Assembly (NCBI GenBank): GCA_946894095.1
Contig: OX335660.1
Coordinates: forward strand, 15,133,001 to 15,197,000
DNA length: 64,000 nt
DNA from: Incurvaria masculella
Taxonomy: Eukaryota; Arthropoda; Insecta; Lepidoptera; Incurvariidae
Direction of reading: 5' to 3'
In this document: in pieces, positions 28,893 through 39,419 of the stretch
How the letters are laid out: every line of letters begins with the position of its first letter
Position numbering within the stretch: the stretch's first letter is position 1
Translations under genes and position numbers: made by a program
Notes under the pieces: model-generated
Seen by the model: the letters and a program-made list of their open reading frames with translations, nothing else
Databases searched by the model: none
Told to the model about the DNA's origin: nothing

Positions 28893-29107
28893 TCATTACT
28901 TATTAGTTCTACATTCTGAATCTTAGTTACTAGGTACACCTTTTAGTTGTATAAGTAAACAAGCCCATTATGTAAAAAAACGTGTATTACCAAAACATAT
29001 GTTTTTTTTCAGATGATGCAATAGAAGAACAGTCACCAAATAATTCCCAACTCATAAAGGACACCAACATGATATCTAATAGTAAGTAATTTATTCAATC
29101 ATTGTAT
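28893..29107 (+). repeat. Tandem duplication, unit A copy 1 (contains a 69-nt exon)
   Basis: Near-identical to 39659-39867. Includes a T-rich acceptor, the exon 29013-29081 and its GTAAGT donor. The second half of this unit (B) lies at 39420-39658, beyond the non-LTR element inserted exactly at the A/B boundary. Confidence 0.9.
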
Positions 29108-29304
29108 TGAGTTCAGTTCAGTCCCCACACTGAGCGCACGCCTCCCGCGAACCGGCCGCTCGTAATTAAGTAAACGCTAGAGTGAGCGAGTGCATCGTTA
29201 GTCGCGGCGTGTGTGATAGAAACGGGTGAATCTGTGAAGTTTTTGTTATTTACAGTGAACAAGTTTTAACTCGAGTACATTCTTACCTACATAATATAAT
29301 TAGA

Positions 29305-30546
29305 ATGGATTGCGGTATGTGTAATAGCCAGGTCTTTTCTGGTGACGACATCAAATGCAGCCTCTGCAAAAGGTTTTTCCATTTCAATTGCTTAGGCATT
29401 AGTGAAGCTAATCATCGAAAAATGAACAAGGCGTACAGGGCTGCATACAAGTGCCCTTCGTGCCGAGACATTGTAGTCGATTCACAAGCATTATCGGCAC
29501 CTCTAGACTCTTCCAAAATGCCTGATTGCATCTCTGCTCAATCTTCGCCTGCTGGTCCCCATCGTAGTGACGATAGTGCGAGTAGGTCCGATGGTGCGCG
29601 CGCAGTATTGCAGGAGCGAAGTCAGCCGGAAGCAAATTGCAATGTTGACGTCTTGGAAGCGCTGCTGGACAGGAAACTTTCTGCTAACAACTCCATTTTA
29701 CAGCGAATGGAAGCTAAGTTATCGTCTGTCGAAAATAAACTCGTGACGGTTGAATCATCTTTCAGCGAGAATCTAAAAGACCTTGTCAAATCGTTGTCAT
29801 TTTTATCCTTAAAGTATGATGACTTACAAAAAGAGTTCGATGTGACTAAAACAAAGCTAACCGAGCTCGAAAATGACAACAATAACCTACGGGCACGCGT
29901 GGTTCAGCTCGAGCTAAACGAACAGCAGAACAGTATGGCGGCCAATAAGAGAGATCAATTTGACCGACTTCTAAACATCGAGATCGCTGGTATACCTACC
30001 AAACCGTCTGAGAACCTCATCGGCATCGTTGCATCTTTGGCGGCTAAGTTGGACGTGAAGATTCAACCATGTGACATCGAATTCGTGACCAGGGTGCGGC
30101 CGTGGGTCGCAGAGGTCACTACGGCGGCCGGGCGATCATCTGTGGGAGCGAGCGGGTCCAGTGGCGGCGGCAGCAGCGGAGGGGGCGGCGGAGATCGTGA
30201 TGGCGGCGGCGCAGGTGCACGCGCACCGATCCCGCGGATTGTGCTGCGCCTTCGGAGCCGCGAGCTAAAGGATGCCCTGCAGAGCGCAGCGCGCGAGCGG
30301 CGCCGTGTGACTGGTACCGGTCTCACTTCGGTGGATGCTGGTCTGCCGGGAGTGGGGCACCCCGTTTGGTTTAACGACCATCTTACCCCCAATAATAAGG
30401 TGTTGCTTCGGAAAGTTAAAGTGACGGCTAAGGCCAAAGGTTTTCAATACGCCTGGGTTCGGCAATGCCGAATTTTTGTGCGTAAATCGGACACAGCTGA
30501 GCCTATATATATCGCGAGTGAACATGACATAAATAAAATGCTGTGA
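29305..30546 (+). CDS. Non-LTR ORF1 protein with PHD-type zinc finger
   Basis: 413 codons. The N-terminus (residues 3-54) has CGMC...CSLC...HFNC...CPSC, a Cys4-His-Cys3 PHD finger as in ORF1 of several CR1-group elements. Residues ~105-210 are a coiled coil (KLSSVENKLVTVESSFSENL region), for oligomerisation. A glycine/serine low-complexity stretch (~270-305) links to a C-terminal RNA-binding-like domain ending SEHDINKML. ORF1 proteins bind the element RNA as chaperones. 184 bases separate it from ORF2. Intact. Confidence 0.88.
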   Translation: MDCGMCNSQVFSGDDIKCSLCKRFFHFNCLGISEANHRKMNKAYRAAYKCPSCRDIVVDSQALSAPLDSSKMPDCISAQSSPAGPHRSDDSASRSDGARAVLQERSQPEANCNVDVLEALLDRKLSANNSILQRMEAKLSSVENKLVTVESSFSENLKDLVKSLSFLSLKYDDLQKEFDVTKTKLTELENDNNNLRARVVQLELNEQQNSMAANKRDQFDRLLNIEIAGIPTKPSENLIGIVASLAAKLDVKIQPCDIEFVTRVRPWVAEVTTAAGRSSVGASGSSGGGSSGGGGGDRDGGGAGARAPIPRIVLRLRSRELKDALQSAARERRRVTGTGLTSVDAGLPGVGHPVWFNDHLTPNNKVLLRKVKVTAKAKGFQYAWVRQCRIFVRKSDTAEPIYIASEHDINKML

Positions 30547-30730
30547 CTTTTGTCGTCGTCCGTTTTGCCGATGTATCGCCTCATAAAAGTGTACTACTTT
30601 TGTTCCTTATTTTGTCTAGAGTTATTTGTATTCTATTCTACATTATGTTATCGTTGCTGCTACTTTTTCTCTGTTGAATTAATATTGTGCCTAACCTGTA
30701 TTTTTAAAACTATTATATATTTAAGTTTAA

Positions 30731-33610
30731 ATGGCTGATCTGTCAGTTTATTATCAGAATGTGCGCGGGCTTCGTACAAAAACTAACCTTTTTTTAAGTA
30801 ATCTGTTAAATTGGGACTACGATATTATAGTAATCACGGAAACTTGGCTATGCGACGGCATTTTTGACAGAGAACTTTTCGACGATAGATACACAATATT
30901 CCGGCTTGATAGAGATTATGCTATAACAGGTCAAATGTTTGGTGGCGGAGTGTTGATCGCGGTCCGATCCACGTTCAACAGTACTCTGAAGCACGTGTGG
31001 TCGTCTCCTCCCCCGCACCCTTCACAGCCCCCTACAACCCAGCCTGCATCACGACAGACTAACTCATTATTACGTCCAAATGAAGTCTTATGGGTGAGCA
31101 TTTTTTTAGGAACTAGAACGTTAAATATATGCACTTGCTACTTTCCTCACGGTAGAGATCATTATAAAAGTTTGGAGATTTTTTTTGATACCTGTGCAGA
31201 CTTATGCTTAACTAACCCAGATGATATATATTTAATACTTGGTGATTTTAACTTAACTCATGCAACCTGGGATTTACCTAGTTACTCAAAAAATGCTGAC
31301 CTTCAACCTAACTTGGAGCCAAATGTTATGCTATTATCTACCTTCCTAGCTCTGACGGGCATGGCACAGTTCAATAGGTTCCCTAATTCTAGTCAGCGTC
31401 TTCTAGATCTAATAATTAGTAATCACATGTCGATGCGAGTTCACCGTTGCACCCAAAGTTTAGTTCCTGAAGATGATCACCACCCGTCCTTATTAATGAA
31501 TGTAGATATTCATTTTGATAGTGATCCTATTTTGGATAATCGAGAATCGATAAGGCTTTTCAGATACGCTGATTATGATAAAATAAATAAGGAATTATCT
31601 TTAATCGATTGGACTGCTCTCTTATCATTGCCTTTAATGGAAGAAGCCACTGAAATATTTTATAAAATGTTATTCAATATTATAGATACCTTTGTTCCTT
31701 CACGTCAAATCAGTAATAAGGCCCGATTTCCAAATTGGTATTCTAAACCACTTAAAAAGATTATTGCTGAAAAATTAAGATTTCATCGCAAATGGAAGAT
31801 TTATGGTTTACGCTCAGATTATTTAGTTTTTAGTTTGCTTCGTAAGAGACAAAAATATGTACAAGAAAAGTGTCACAACGATTTTATTGACAAGGCTGAA
31901 TCAGGCATAAAAAATAATCCCAAATTATTTTGGAATTTTGTTAAATCTAAAAAGGCAGGTGATAGCATACCTAATGAAATGGTCTTTCGTAATCATAAGG
32001 TGTCGGGAGGTCAAGACATCTGTAATATTTTTAATTCATTTTTTAATTCTGTCTTTGTTCCTACAACATCTACAGGTAGTATATATCTTGATACATCAAT
32101 CGATGTTAATGAGTGTCCATGTGATATAAACACTATCCAAATTAATAAAGCTTTAGTTTACAGGTACCTTAACAAACTTGACACTAATAAGAGTGCTGGC
32201 GCTGACTCGATTCATCCTTTTTTCATTAAATCATGTTCTTTAGAATTATTGGTCCCCCTTGAATTACTATTTCGCAAATCTATAGACGAAGGTTCTTTCC
32301 CAATCACTTGGAAAAAGGCATATATCACACCTGTTTTTAAATCTGGTGATAAGCGTAATGTTGAAAATTACCGGCCTATTTCAAAATTGCCTATAATTAG
32401 CAAGGTTATGGAAAAAATTGTTTATGACCAAGTTTATCCAATTGTGAGACCGCACATAATCAGTAACCAACACGGATTCTTAAGAAATAGATCGGTTGAC
32501 TCCAATCTCTGTCAATTGACTGAGTTTGTTCTAGAATCAATGTGTGACAAGATGCAAGTTGATGTTGTTTATACAGATTTTTCAAAAGCTTTTGATAAAA
32601 TAAGTCACTCAATATTAATTAATAAACTAAAATCTATCGGTATTAGAGGCGATCTTCTACGCTGGCTCACATCTTATATTTCTAATCGGTCTCAAGCCGT
32701 TGCTTTAAGAGGATACTGCTCTAAGTATAGTTCTATATCATCTGGCGTACCACAGGGTTCCCATCTTGGCCCATTACTATTTTTATTATATATAAACGAT
32801 ATAGGACAATGTATTAGGGGTTCAGAGTACCTACTGTATGCAGACGATATGAAAATTTTCAAAAATATCCGGCAACCACAACACTGTAATGAGCTTCAAA
32901 CAGACCTAAATAACGTATCTAATTATTGCCTAAAGAATCAGCTTTACCTAAATGCAAAAAAGTGCCAGACAATTACTTTCTCCAGAAAAAATAACCCTAT
33001 TAGTCACCTTTACACTTTAGGTAACGAAGTGCTCGGTAAATGCTCAAACGTTCGCGATTTAGGAGTTATAATTGATGAAAAATTACTATTTGATAAACAT
33101 ATTACACATATAGCCCAAAAAGCTTACAAAATGCTAGGTTTCATCTTGCGGGTTTCTAAGTCATTTAAAAAAGCTTCTACTCTTAAATTACTTTACGTGT
33201 CATACGTCAGAAGTCACCTTGAGTTCGCCTCCACAGCTTGGAACCCACACTATAAAACTTATATAGATATTATTGAAAAAATTCAAAATAAATTTATAAA
33301 ACATTTTAGTTTTCGTTTTGGCCTAGAGGATCTTAATCTTGACTCATTAGAGAACAGACGCACGCTCACTGACATTAAATACTTGCAAAAAATTCTTAAT
33401 AACAAGGTTGATAGTCCATACCTACTAAGTAAAGTTCCCTTTCGATGCCCTAATCGTTTTACACGATCCCGCGACCTGTTTAACGTTCCGATCAGTAAGA
33501 CCAGGTACCTTAGTAACTCTTTTTTGCGACGCAGCTGCGATAACTATAATAAAATGTTTTTTGATTTAGATTTATTTTTCGATAACGAAAGTAAAATAAA
33601 AAAATTATAG
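30731..33610 (+). CDS. Non-LTR ORF2: AP-like endonuclease and reverse transcriptase
   Basis: 959 codons. The N-terminal endonuclease shows YYQNVRGL, ITETWL, GDFNL and a DDHHPSL end box. Reverse transcriptase motifs follow in order: YRPIS, NQHGF, DFSKAFDKI, SGVPQGSHLGPLLF and the catalytic YADD. A C-terminal region with CR1/Jockey-type YVRSHLEFAS and W.P closes the frame. It nicks target DNA and copies the element RNA there. No internal stop. The stop codon is about 170 bases before the gypsy insertion. Confidence 0.93.
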   Translation: MADLSVYYQNVRGLRTKTNLFLSNLLNWDYDIIVITETWLCDGIFDRELFDDRYTIFRLDRDYAITGQMFGGGVLIAVRSTFNSTLKHVWSSPPPHPSQPPTTQPASRQTNSLLRPNEVLWVSIFLGTRTLNICTCYFPHGRDHYKSLEIFFDTCADLCLTNPDDIYLILGDFNLTHATWDLPSYSKNADLQPNLEPNVMLLSTFLALTGMAQFNRFPNSSQRLLDLIISNHMSMRVHRCTQSLVPEDDHHPSLLMNVDIHFDSDPILDNRESIRLFRYADYDKINKELSLIDWTALLSLPLMEEATEIFYKMLFNIIDTFVPSRQISNKARFPNWYSKPLKKIIAEKLRFHRKWKIYGLRSDYLVFSLLRKRQKYVQEKCHNDFIDKAESGIKNNPKLFWNFVKSKKAGDSIPNEMVFRNHKVSGGQDICNIFNSFFNSVFVPTTSTGSIYLDTSIDVNECPCDINTIQINKALVYRYLNKLDTNKSAGADSIHPFFIKSCSLELLVPLELLFRKSIDEGSFPITWKKAYITPVFKSGDKRNVENYRPISKLPIISKVMEKIVYDQVYPIVRPHIISNQHGFLRNRSVDSNLCQLTEFVLESMCDKMQVDVVYTDFSKAFDKISHSILINKLKSIGIRGDLLRWLTSYISNRSQAVALRGYCSKYSSISSGVPQGSHLGPLLFLLYINDIGQCIRGSEYLLYADDMKIFKNIRQPQHCNELQTDLNNVSNYCLKNQLYLNAKKCQTITFSRKNNPISHLYTLGNEVLGKCSNVRDLGVIIDEKLLFDKHITHIAQKAYKMLGFILRVSKSFKKASTLKLLYVSYVRSHLEFASTAWNPHYKTYIDIIEKIQNKFIKHFSFRFGLEDLNLDSLENRRTLTDIKYLQKILNNKVDSPYLLSKVPFRCPNRFTRSRDLFNVPISKTRYLSNSFLRRSCDNYNKMFFDLDLFFDNESKIKKL

Positions 33611-33781
33611 AGGTTAACGGAACTTTTGATTTTTGTGTAGAATATTTTATTTTATAAAAAAAAACATGTTAAATTTTAGGCGTTTTTTGGTTTGTTTTGT
33701 ATTGTTTGGTCTAGATAGTTTTTTATTTTTGTTCTTATCTCAAATTTTGTTTCCGCTTCTTTTCTTTTTATTATCTCACAT
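33611..33781 (+). other. Non-LTR 3' UTR, first piece
   Basis: T-rich untranslated sequence up to the ACAT (33778-33781) target of the gypsy element. It resumes at 39222. Confidence 0.8.
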
Positions 33782-34007
33782 TGTAACGCGACAAGTTCCG
33801 TGTACAGCGACGCCATGTTTGGTCCCCCTCCCCACCTCCGCGTACCATCTATCGAACCCATCAGTCCGTTCGAGAACGCGGCGCGCACTACATTTATTTT
33901 CTTTTTATCCTTACGTTTTGTTGTTTATTTTATTTCTGGTATGTCTCAAAAATAAAGATTCTTGTGAAAAACTCTGTTATTTACTAAAGTACGTTTTCTG
34001 TGCTAAA
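33782..34007 (+). repeat. Gypsy 5' LTR
   Basis: 226 bp, same as 38992-39217 by eye; AATAAA near its end (about 33953). Confidence 0.93.
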
Positions 34008-34025
34008 TTGGCGTCCCAACTGCGG
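34008..34025 (+). other. Gypsy tRNA primer-binding site
   Basis: TTGGCGTCCCAACTGCGG directly follows the 5' LTR; the TGG after one base fits the complement of a tRNA 3' CCA. I did not assign the tRNA. Confidence 0.65.
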
Positions 34026-34652
34026 GCCATAACTCTGCCGGCGCAAGTTATACCGAAAACATTCAGTTTAAAGTAAAACAATAAAGTGAATATTATTGCG
34101 TGCTGTCCGTCCGGACTCGTGTGTTTTTCTACGATCACAGTGCAAACCAGGATGTGTTGGAACACTCCTGTTACTGAAATTGTCCTGTGATGCGACCACA
34201 CATAATCGAGTGCCGAACGCCAAGTCATAACTCGTGAGTTATACCGGCGATAGCGACGCGGGAGCAGAGTAGTTACTTGCCTACGTTCGCGCGTTGTTTC
34301 GTGTTCTCAAGTTACAAACTATGTATTCGTGTTGAAGTACCTACCAAGTGACCGGTTGAAGGATTGCTATTCAAGCCGTTTTGAACACTTGTGACCACGA
34401 TAGACTCATATACCTACAAACAATCTAGTGAATTAGCAACATAGCTGTGTTTTTGCCGATAGGCGGTCTCACTGAGTGCACATTTTGGCGGGAACGATAC
34501 CTAAATCGATCATCGGTTTCCGCAATGGGATATTGAACGTTCTAGAAATACTTATCGTATGTTTTCGCGTTTTATTTTGACTTTTCGGAATTGTGAACGT
34601 TTCGTGCCACGGTTAAGTGGGAAATACGCGTAAAAATAATAAATAAATAAAA
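34026..34652 (+). other. Gypsy 5' leader
   Basis: 627 bp untranslated leader before the polyprotein ATG (34653), which follows an A-rich TAAATAAATAAAA stretch. Several short upstream ATGs, none with a convincing frame. Confidence 0.7.
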
Positions 34653-37600
34653 ATGCCTCCGAAAAAGAGCGCGAAAGACATTGATAGTTATTCGAGCGCT
34701 GAGGATGAGGGTGGACCCTCTAAAACGAGTGATGGTTTGCTGTCAAATGACCAACTTACGTTGTTACTGTCCGCGCTTCAAAAATCACAACTAGAACTCA
34801 TGACTTCATTGTTAGAGCAGTCGAAAGGCGCGAGCTCATCGTCTGAACATACAGTGGGCGCAGCGCGTACCGGTAACTTCGCGAAGTGTACCGCGCGATT
34901 CAGCGGTGAGAAAAGTGACGATATCGTCGACGCGTTCTTGGACGCTGTTATAACATATAAAGACTGTGCAGGTGTGACGGATGACAATGCGTTGCGTGGC
35001 TTACCTATGTTACTTACGGGATTGGCTGCTACATGGTGGCAAGGAATAAAGAACACTGTGACCTCGTGGGAGTCAGCAGTCAAATCTCTTCGCGATTCGT
35101 TTGGCATACGTAAACCATCCTATCGTATATACAGGGAACTATTCGCATATGAACAGGGTGACTCAAAAACTGACATTTTCGTTTGTAAGTGCCGCGCTTT
35201 GTTGTGTAAGTTACCACGCGGTGACCTTAGTGAAAAGGTCGAACTGGACATAGTATACGGATTGTTGGACAGGCGTATCAGGAAACGTGTGTCTCGTGAT
35301 AGTGTTGCAACATTTTCGGAACTGTTGGAACACGCCCGCCCTGTGGAAGACTCGCTGGAGGAAAGCGAGGCCAAGCCGGAACCGTCCGCCGCTCGAGCGT
35401 TCGCTCGCGGAGGGCACGTGGCTCGCCACGGCGGTGCGCCCTATGCGCCTGACGCGCCTGGCCAGATGCGCGCGCCACATACATCTGGAGGTGGTGCCCC
35501 TACCGGTAAGGTGCCGGTACAAGGTACGTCAGCTGGCTCCAGTGGCAGTAAGTCAGTTCGTTATTGCCCATACTGTCGTATGCATGGACATGTTAAAGAC
35601 AATTGCAAGAAACTAAATAACAAAAGTAACTCTGGCACAACCGTGCCTGAATTTAAATGCTATGGTTGTGGTGCTCCAAACACAATTCGTGCCAAGTGTG
35701 TAAGGTGCAACGAAAGTGCAAAGGACGCCAAAGAGTTTGACTTCTCCACCATAGTAGTGAACAGTTTATCTCATATAGCAACAGTAAACATTCAATTGTT
35801 TGAGAAGTCTGGTATTGCGTGCATCGATACTGGCGCGAATGCAAACTTAGCCAGTCCTTCGTTGTACAAAATTTTATTGAACAATGGTTGCAGCTTCACT
35901 GAGAAGTTTGGTAAAGTTAGATTAGCTGACGGTTCGTGTGATGATCGTAAGGTCCTAACTACCACAGTGGACATTCAGTTAGAGAATCGTGTCATACCTA
36001 CTACCTTTATCGTTATCCTGGAATCAGACTACTCCACTCTTCTCGGTGAGGAGTTTGTCATCGACGCCAACATGGTTTTGGATCTTCCGCAGAAGCAGTG
36101 GTTCTTCAGAGACGCCCCTGATGTTAAATACGACTTCGTGAGAAGCGGAGTCGACCTTCAGAGAGTCGTTGTCGACGTTCCCACACTTAGAGACGATGAA
36201 GGTACCACGCTCACTGCAGAGCAGCGCCAACGACTAAGTGAACTCCTAACTAATAGATCTGACATCTTCCGTCTAGGGGGAGAACCTACTAGTTTCGCCG
36301 AACACCGGATTAACACTGGTGACCATTCCCCCATCTTTGTGCCTCCTTATCGCATGCCTCCAGCAAAGAAAGAGTTGATGGTAGCTGAAGTTGAGAAAAT
36401 GCTCAGAGACGAAATTATCGAGGACTGTGAATCGGCATGGGCTTCTCCTGCGCTATTGGTTCCGAAGAAGGATGGAACTGTTCGATTCTGCGTCGACTAC
36501 CGGAAATTAAATGCGATCACTGATACTGACAAATACCCCTTGCCTATCATAGATGAACTTCTGCAAATGACAAAAGGTGGAAGTAAGTACATGTCCACGA
36601 TTGATCTCAAGTCCGGATACTGGCAAGTTGCAGTTGTCAAAGAGCATAGAGACAAAACAGCGTTCACATGTCCCGCTGGAACATACCGCTTCAGAAGAAT
36701 GCCGTTTGGGCTGAAAAATGCGCCTTCCACGTTCATGAGGCTCATCGATCGTTTCAAGGCTGGACTAAAAGACGTCCTGCTACTAGCCTACCTTGATGAT
36801 ATAATTGTGATGTCCCCGACATTCGATAAGCACCTTCAGGATCTGGAAGCAGTATTTGATCGTCTTGCTTTGTTTAACCTGCGAGCTAACCGTGAGAAAT
36901 CAGTGTTTGCCAGAGACAGACTCCATTACCTGGGACACGTGATCTCGAGCGATGGTATCGAGACGGATCCATCAAAGGTGAAGGCCGTTCTGGATATGAA
37001 ACCGCCGATGAATGTAAAACAACTGAAAACTTTTCTACAAACCTGCAGCTGGTTTCGCAAGTTTATCAGCAACTTCGCAGAAGTGGCGAGGCCGCTAACC
37101 CAGCTGACGAGGAAGAGTGAATCCTGGAAGTGGGAGACAATGCAAGAGAATGCATTCCTTGAACTGAAGCGACTGTTGACATCAGCTCCGATCCTTCGAC
37201 AAGCCGATTACTCCCAACCTTTCATAATACGAACCGATGCAAGCTGCTACGCCATAGGCGCAGTCCTATTACAGGGAAAGGAAAATGAACTACCAATCGA
37301 GTACGCCAGCCGTTTGTTGAACAATGCGGAAAAGAATTATTCTACAACCGAGCGAGAAGCGCTGGCTGTAGTTTGGGCGTTAGACAAGTTCAGAGGTTAC
37401 GTAGAATGCTCAGAAGTACGTGTGGCAACTGATCATCAGCCTCTTCGCTGGATTCTGTCACTGAAGTCTCCAACAGGTCGTCGCGCGAGATGGGCCTTAA
37501 AACTACAGTCGTACAATTTATGCCTCGAGTACACACCTGGAAAAGCAAATGTAATCGCTGACACGCTGTCTCGACCTCCTATTGATGAATCATTAGACCT

Positions 37601-38951
37601 GAAGGTTGTAGCAGTGGATGTACCATCCACGAGCCCAAGTACCCTTCGAACGCGCCAGCTAGAGGATCCTGAGATAAAGAAAATCATAGAAGATCTCGAG
37701 AATGGTCGAAAATTGCCCTGGCTGGACAAAGGATTTATTATGTCCAATGGTGTACTTTATCGATATTCTCCAGAACAGGAGAAAGAAGATCCCCAACTCG
37801 TCATACCTGAAGCTGAGAGAAAGGAAATATTATCACAGTACCATGACAATGTGACAGCAGGTCACTATGGTGTAGAACGCACCATACAAAGAATCGCTTC
37901 TCGTTACTATTGGCCAGGTATGCGAAAGTTTATTACTGGATACGTCAAAAATTGTGCAGAATGTCAACGGTACAAAGCTGCGAATACGAAGCCTGCAGGC
38001 TTACTTCAGACACCTGCGTATGCAAGAAGGTTTGAGGTTTTGTCTGTGGATCTTTTTGGGCCATTGCCAGAGACTGAACGCGGCAATCAGTGGATCCTGA
38101 TAGCCGAAGACCCGGCAACGAAGTGGGTGGAGCTCTTCGCCCTCCCTCAAGCAACTGCCATGCTTTGCGCCCAGCGCCTCACTGATGAAATTTTCCTACG
38201 CTTTGGATTTCCACGTCGAATCCTCAGTGATAATGGTGTGCAGTTTGTTAGTGAGATAATGCAGAAAGTATGTTACATTTTTGACATTGACCAAAATTTG
38301 ACACCTGTTTACCACCCGGAAGGAAATCCTGTTGAAAGGAAAAACCGAGATTTAAAACCACAGTTAGCAATATTTGTTGGTAAGGACCATCGCACTTGGG
38401 ATGAAGCCCTTCCTAGTATCCGGTTTGCGATGAACACTGTCCAATGCCACAACACTGGATATACACCAGCTTACTTGAACTTTGGCCGAGAGCTAAGAAC
38501 TTTAGATGATGCACGCCATGACGTGCGAACCATACTAGAGCACGATAATTTCGTGGCTGAGGTGACCCCCTATCTCAAATCTCTCGTAAACAACCTGCGC
38601 GATTCAAGAGAAACATTTGAAAGAGAGCAAACACGCAGCAAGGAATACGCAGACAAGCACAGAAGTGCTGCTCCAGACTATAAAGTTGGAGACCATGTAC
38701 TAGTAAAGAGTCATGTGTTGAGCGACAGCCGTAAAGGAATTACGGCCAAGTTCCTTCCTAAGCGAGATGGACCTTACAAGATCGGGAAGATATGTTCACC
38801 CACCACCTACGAATTAGTGACGACCACCGGCGAACCAAAGAGATCCGTCGGAAAGTACCATGCATCCCTAATAACGCCTTTCGTTGGTGCAATCCAGGAA
38901 CCTGTTCAGCCAATTCGAAAGAGAGGAAGACCCCGAGCTACCAATAGCTAG
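34653..38951 (+). CDS. gag-pol: Gypsy Gag-Pol polyprotein
   Basis: 1432 codons in one frame. Gag core (residues ~75-230) with AATWWQG; a CCHC knuckle CPYCRMHGHVKDNC at 305-318 and a second cysteine cluster lacking the His; aspartic protease DTGA at 392-395; reverse transcriptase with YLDD at 713-716; RNase H with RTDAS and TDHQP; integrase with H-H-C-C zinc site and DDE core (SVDLFG, SDNGVQF, NPVERKNRD, the last carrying the catalytic Glu). The tail has the short basic end typical of chromodomain-less gypsy lineages. A single frame means Gag and Pol are not separated by frameshifting. Intact. Confidence 0.94.
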   Translation: MPPKKSAKDIDSYSSAEDEGGPSKTSDGLLSNDQLTLLLSALQKSQLELMTSLLEQSKGASSSSEHTVGAARTGNFAKCTARFSGEKSDDIVDAFLDAVITYKDCAGVTDDNALRGLPMLLTGLAATWWQGIKNTVTSWESAVKSLRDSFGIRKPSYRIYRELFAYEQGDSKTDIFVCKCRALLCKLPRGDLSEKVELDIVYGLLDRRIRKRVSRDSVATFSELLEHARPVEDSLEESEAKPEPSAARAFARGGHVARHGGAPYAPDAPGQMRAPHTSGGGAPTGKVPVQGTSAGSSGSKSVRYCPYCRMHGHVKDNCKKLNNKSNSGTTVPEFKCYGCGAPNTIRAKCVRCNESAKDAKEFDFSTIVVNSLSHIATVNIQLFEKSGIACIDTGANANLASPSLYKILLNNGCSFTEKFGKVRLADGSCDDRKVLTTTVDIQLENRVIPTTFIVILESDYSTLLGEEFVIDANMVLDLPQKQWFFRDAPDVKYDFVRSGVDLQRVVVDVPTLRDDEGTTLTAEQRQRLSELLTNRSDIFRLGGEPTSFAEHRINTGDHSPIFVPPYRMPPAKKELMVAEVEKMLRDEIIEDCESAWASPALLVPKKDGTVRFCVDYRKLNAITDTDKYPLPIIDELLQMTKGGSKYMSTIDLKSGYWQVAVVKEHRDKTAFTCPAGTYRFRRMPFGLKNAPSTFMRLIDRFKAGLKDVLLLAYLDDIIVMSPTFDKHLQDLEAVFDRLALFNLRANREKSVFARDRLHYLGHVISSDGIETDPSKVKAVLDMKPPMNVKQLKTFLQTCSWFRKFISNFAEVARPLTQLTRKSESWKWETMQENAFLELKRLLTSAPILRQADYSQPFIIRTDASCYAIGAVLLQGKENELPIEYASRLLNNAEKNYSTTEREALAVVWALDKFRGYVECSEVRVATDHQPLRWILSLKSPTGRRARWALKLQSYNLCLEYTPGKANVIADTLSRPPIDESLDLKVVAVDVPSTSPSTLRTRQLEDPEIKKIIEDLENGRKLPWLDKGFIMSNGVLYRYSPEQEKEDPQLVIPEAERKEILSQYHDNVTAGHYGVERTIQRIASRYYWPGMRKFITGYVKNCAECQRYKAANTKPAGLLQTPAYARRFEVLSVDLFGPLPETERGNQWILIAEDPATKWVELFALPQATAMLCAQRLTDEIFLRFGFPRRILSDNGVQFVSEIMQKVCYIFDIDQNLTPVYHPEGNPVERKNRDLKPQLAIFVGKDHRTWDEALPSIRFAMNTVQCHNTGYTPAYLNFGRELRTLDDARHDVRTILEHDNFVAEVTPYLKSLVNNLRDSRETFEREQTRSKEYADKHRSAAPDYKVGDHVLVKSHVLSDSRKGITAKFLPKRDGPYKIGKICSPTTYELVTTTGEPKRSVGKYHASLITPFVGAIQEPVQPIRKRGRPRATNS

Positions 38952-38978
38952 GCCTATATCGAGGACGATTGATCGGCC

Positions 38979-38991
38979 TAGAGGGGGAGCC
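38979..38991 (+). other. Gypsy polypurine tract
   Basis: TAGAGGGGGAGCC immediately 5' of the 3' LTR. Confidence 0.85.
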
Positions 38992-39217
38992 TGTAACGCG
39001 ACAAGTTCCGTGTACAGCGACGCCATGTTTGGTCCCCCTCCCCACCTCCGCGTACCATCTATCGAACCCATCAGTCCGTTCGAGAACGCGGCGCGCACTA
39101 CATTTATTTTCTTTTTATCCTTACGTTTTGTTGTTTATTTTATTTCTGGTATGTCTCAAAAATAAAGATTCTTGTGAAAAACTCTGTTATTTACTAAAGT
39201 ACGTTTTCTGTGCTAAA
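38992..39217 (+). repeat. Gypsy 3' LTR
   Basis: 226 bp, followed by the duplicated ACAT. Confidence 0.93.
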
Positions 39218-39221
39218 ACAT

Positions 39222-39419
39222 TGAGTTAATTTGCGTAGTAGTAATATGTTTAGTTGGTTTGTATTTGTATCTTGTACTTGAATCACTGTAAATTCTGTTA
39301 TTTTGTTTAAGTGGAATCTTTTTTGGTTTAATTATTATGTGTTATTTTTTTTTTTACTTATATATTTTGTGTAACTGTGTGATTCCTGAATAAATAAAAT
39401 AAAAAAAAACAATAAAAAA
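39222..39419 (+). other. Non-LTR 3' UTR, second piece with A-rich tail
   Basis: Continues the 3' UTR from 33781. Ends in AATAAATAAAATAAA and an A-rich tail, then the GTAT target duplication at 39420. Confidence 0.85.

Larger units (their letters stand above)
33782..39217 (+). mobile_element. Intact Ty3/gypsy LTR retrotransposon
   Basis: 5436 bp with 226-bp LTRs (33782-34007 and 38992-39217) that I read as identical, and ACAT duplicated at 33778-33781 and 39218-39221. LTRs start TGTAACGCG; the 3' end (TGCTAAA) is not the usual CA, so one or two bases of end placement are open. Primer site, polypurine tract and one uninterrupted polyprotein are present. Identical LTRs make it young; it is the innermost layer on this side. 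Confidence 0.94.
29108..39419 (+). mobile_element. CR1/Jockey-group non-LTR retrotransposon (~4.9 kb, interrupted by gypsy)
   Basis: Full-length-looking element: 5' UTR from about 29108, ORF1 with PHD finger, ORF2 with endonuclease and reverse transcriptase, and a 3' UTR ending in an AATAAA/A-rich tail (39390-39419). GTAT occurs at both borders (29104-29107 and 39420-39423), a short target duplication confirmed by the uninterrupted B unit at 39868 onwards. The 3' UTR is cut by the gypsy element. Both ORFs are open. Exact clade (CR1, Daphne-like or other) needs a tree. Confidence 0.88.

Noticed and set aside
30063..30525. Minus-strand frames over the non-LTR ORF1
   Set aside because: Shadows of the GC-rich glycine/serine linker; no conserved motif.
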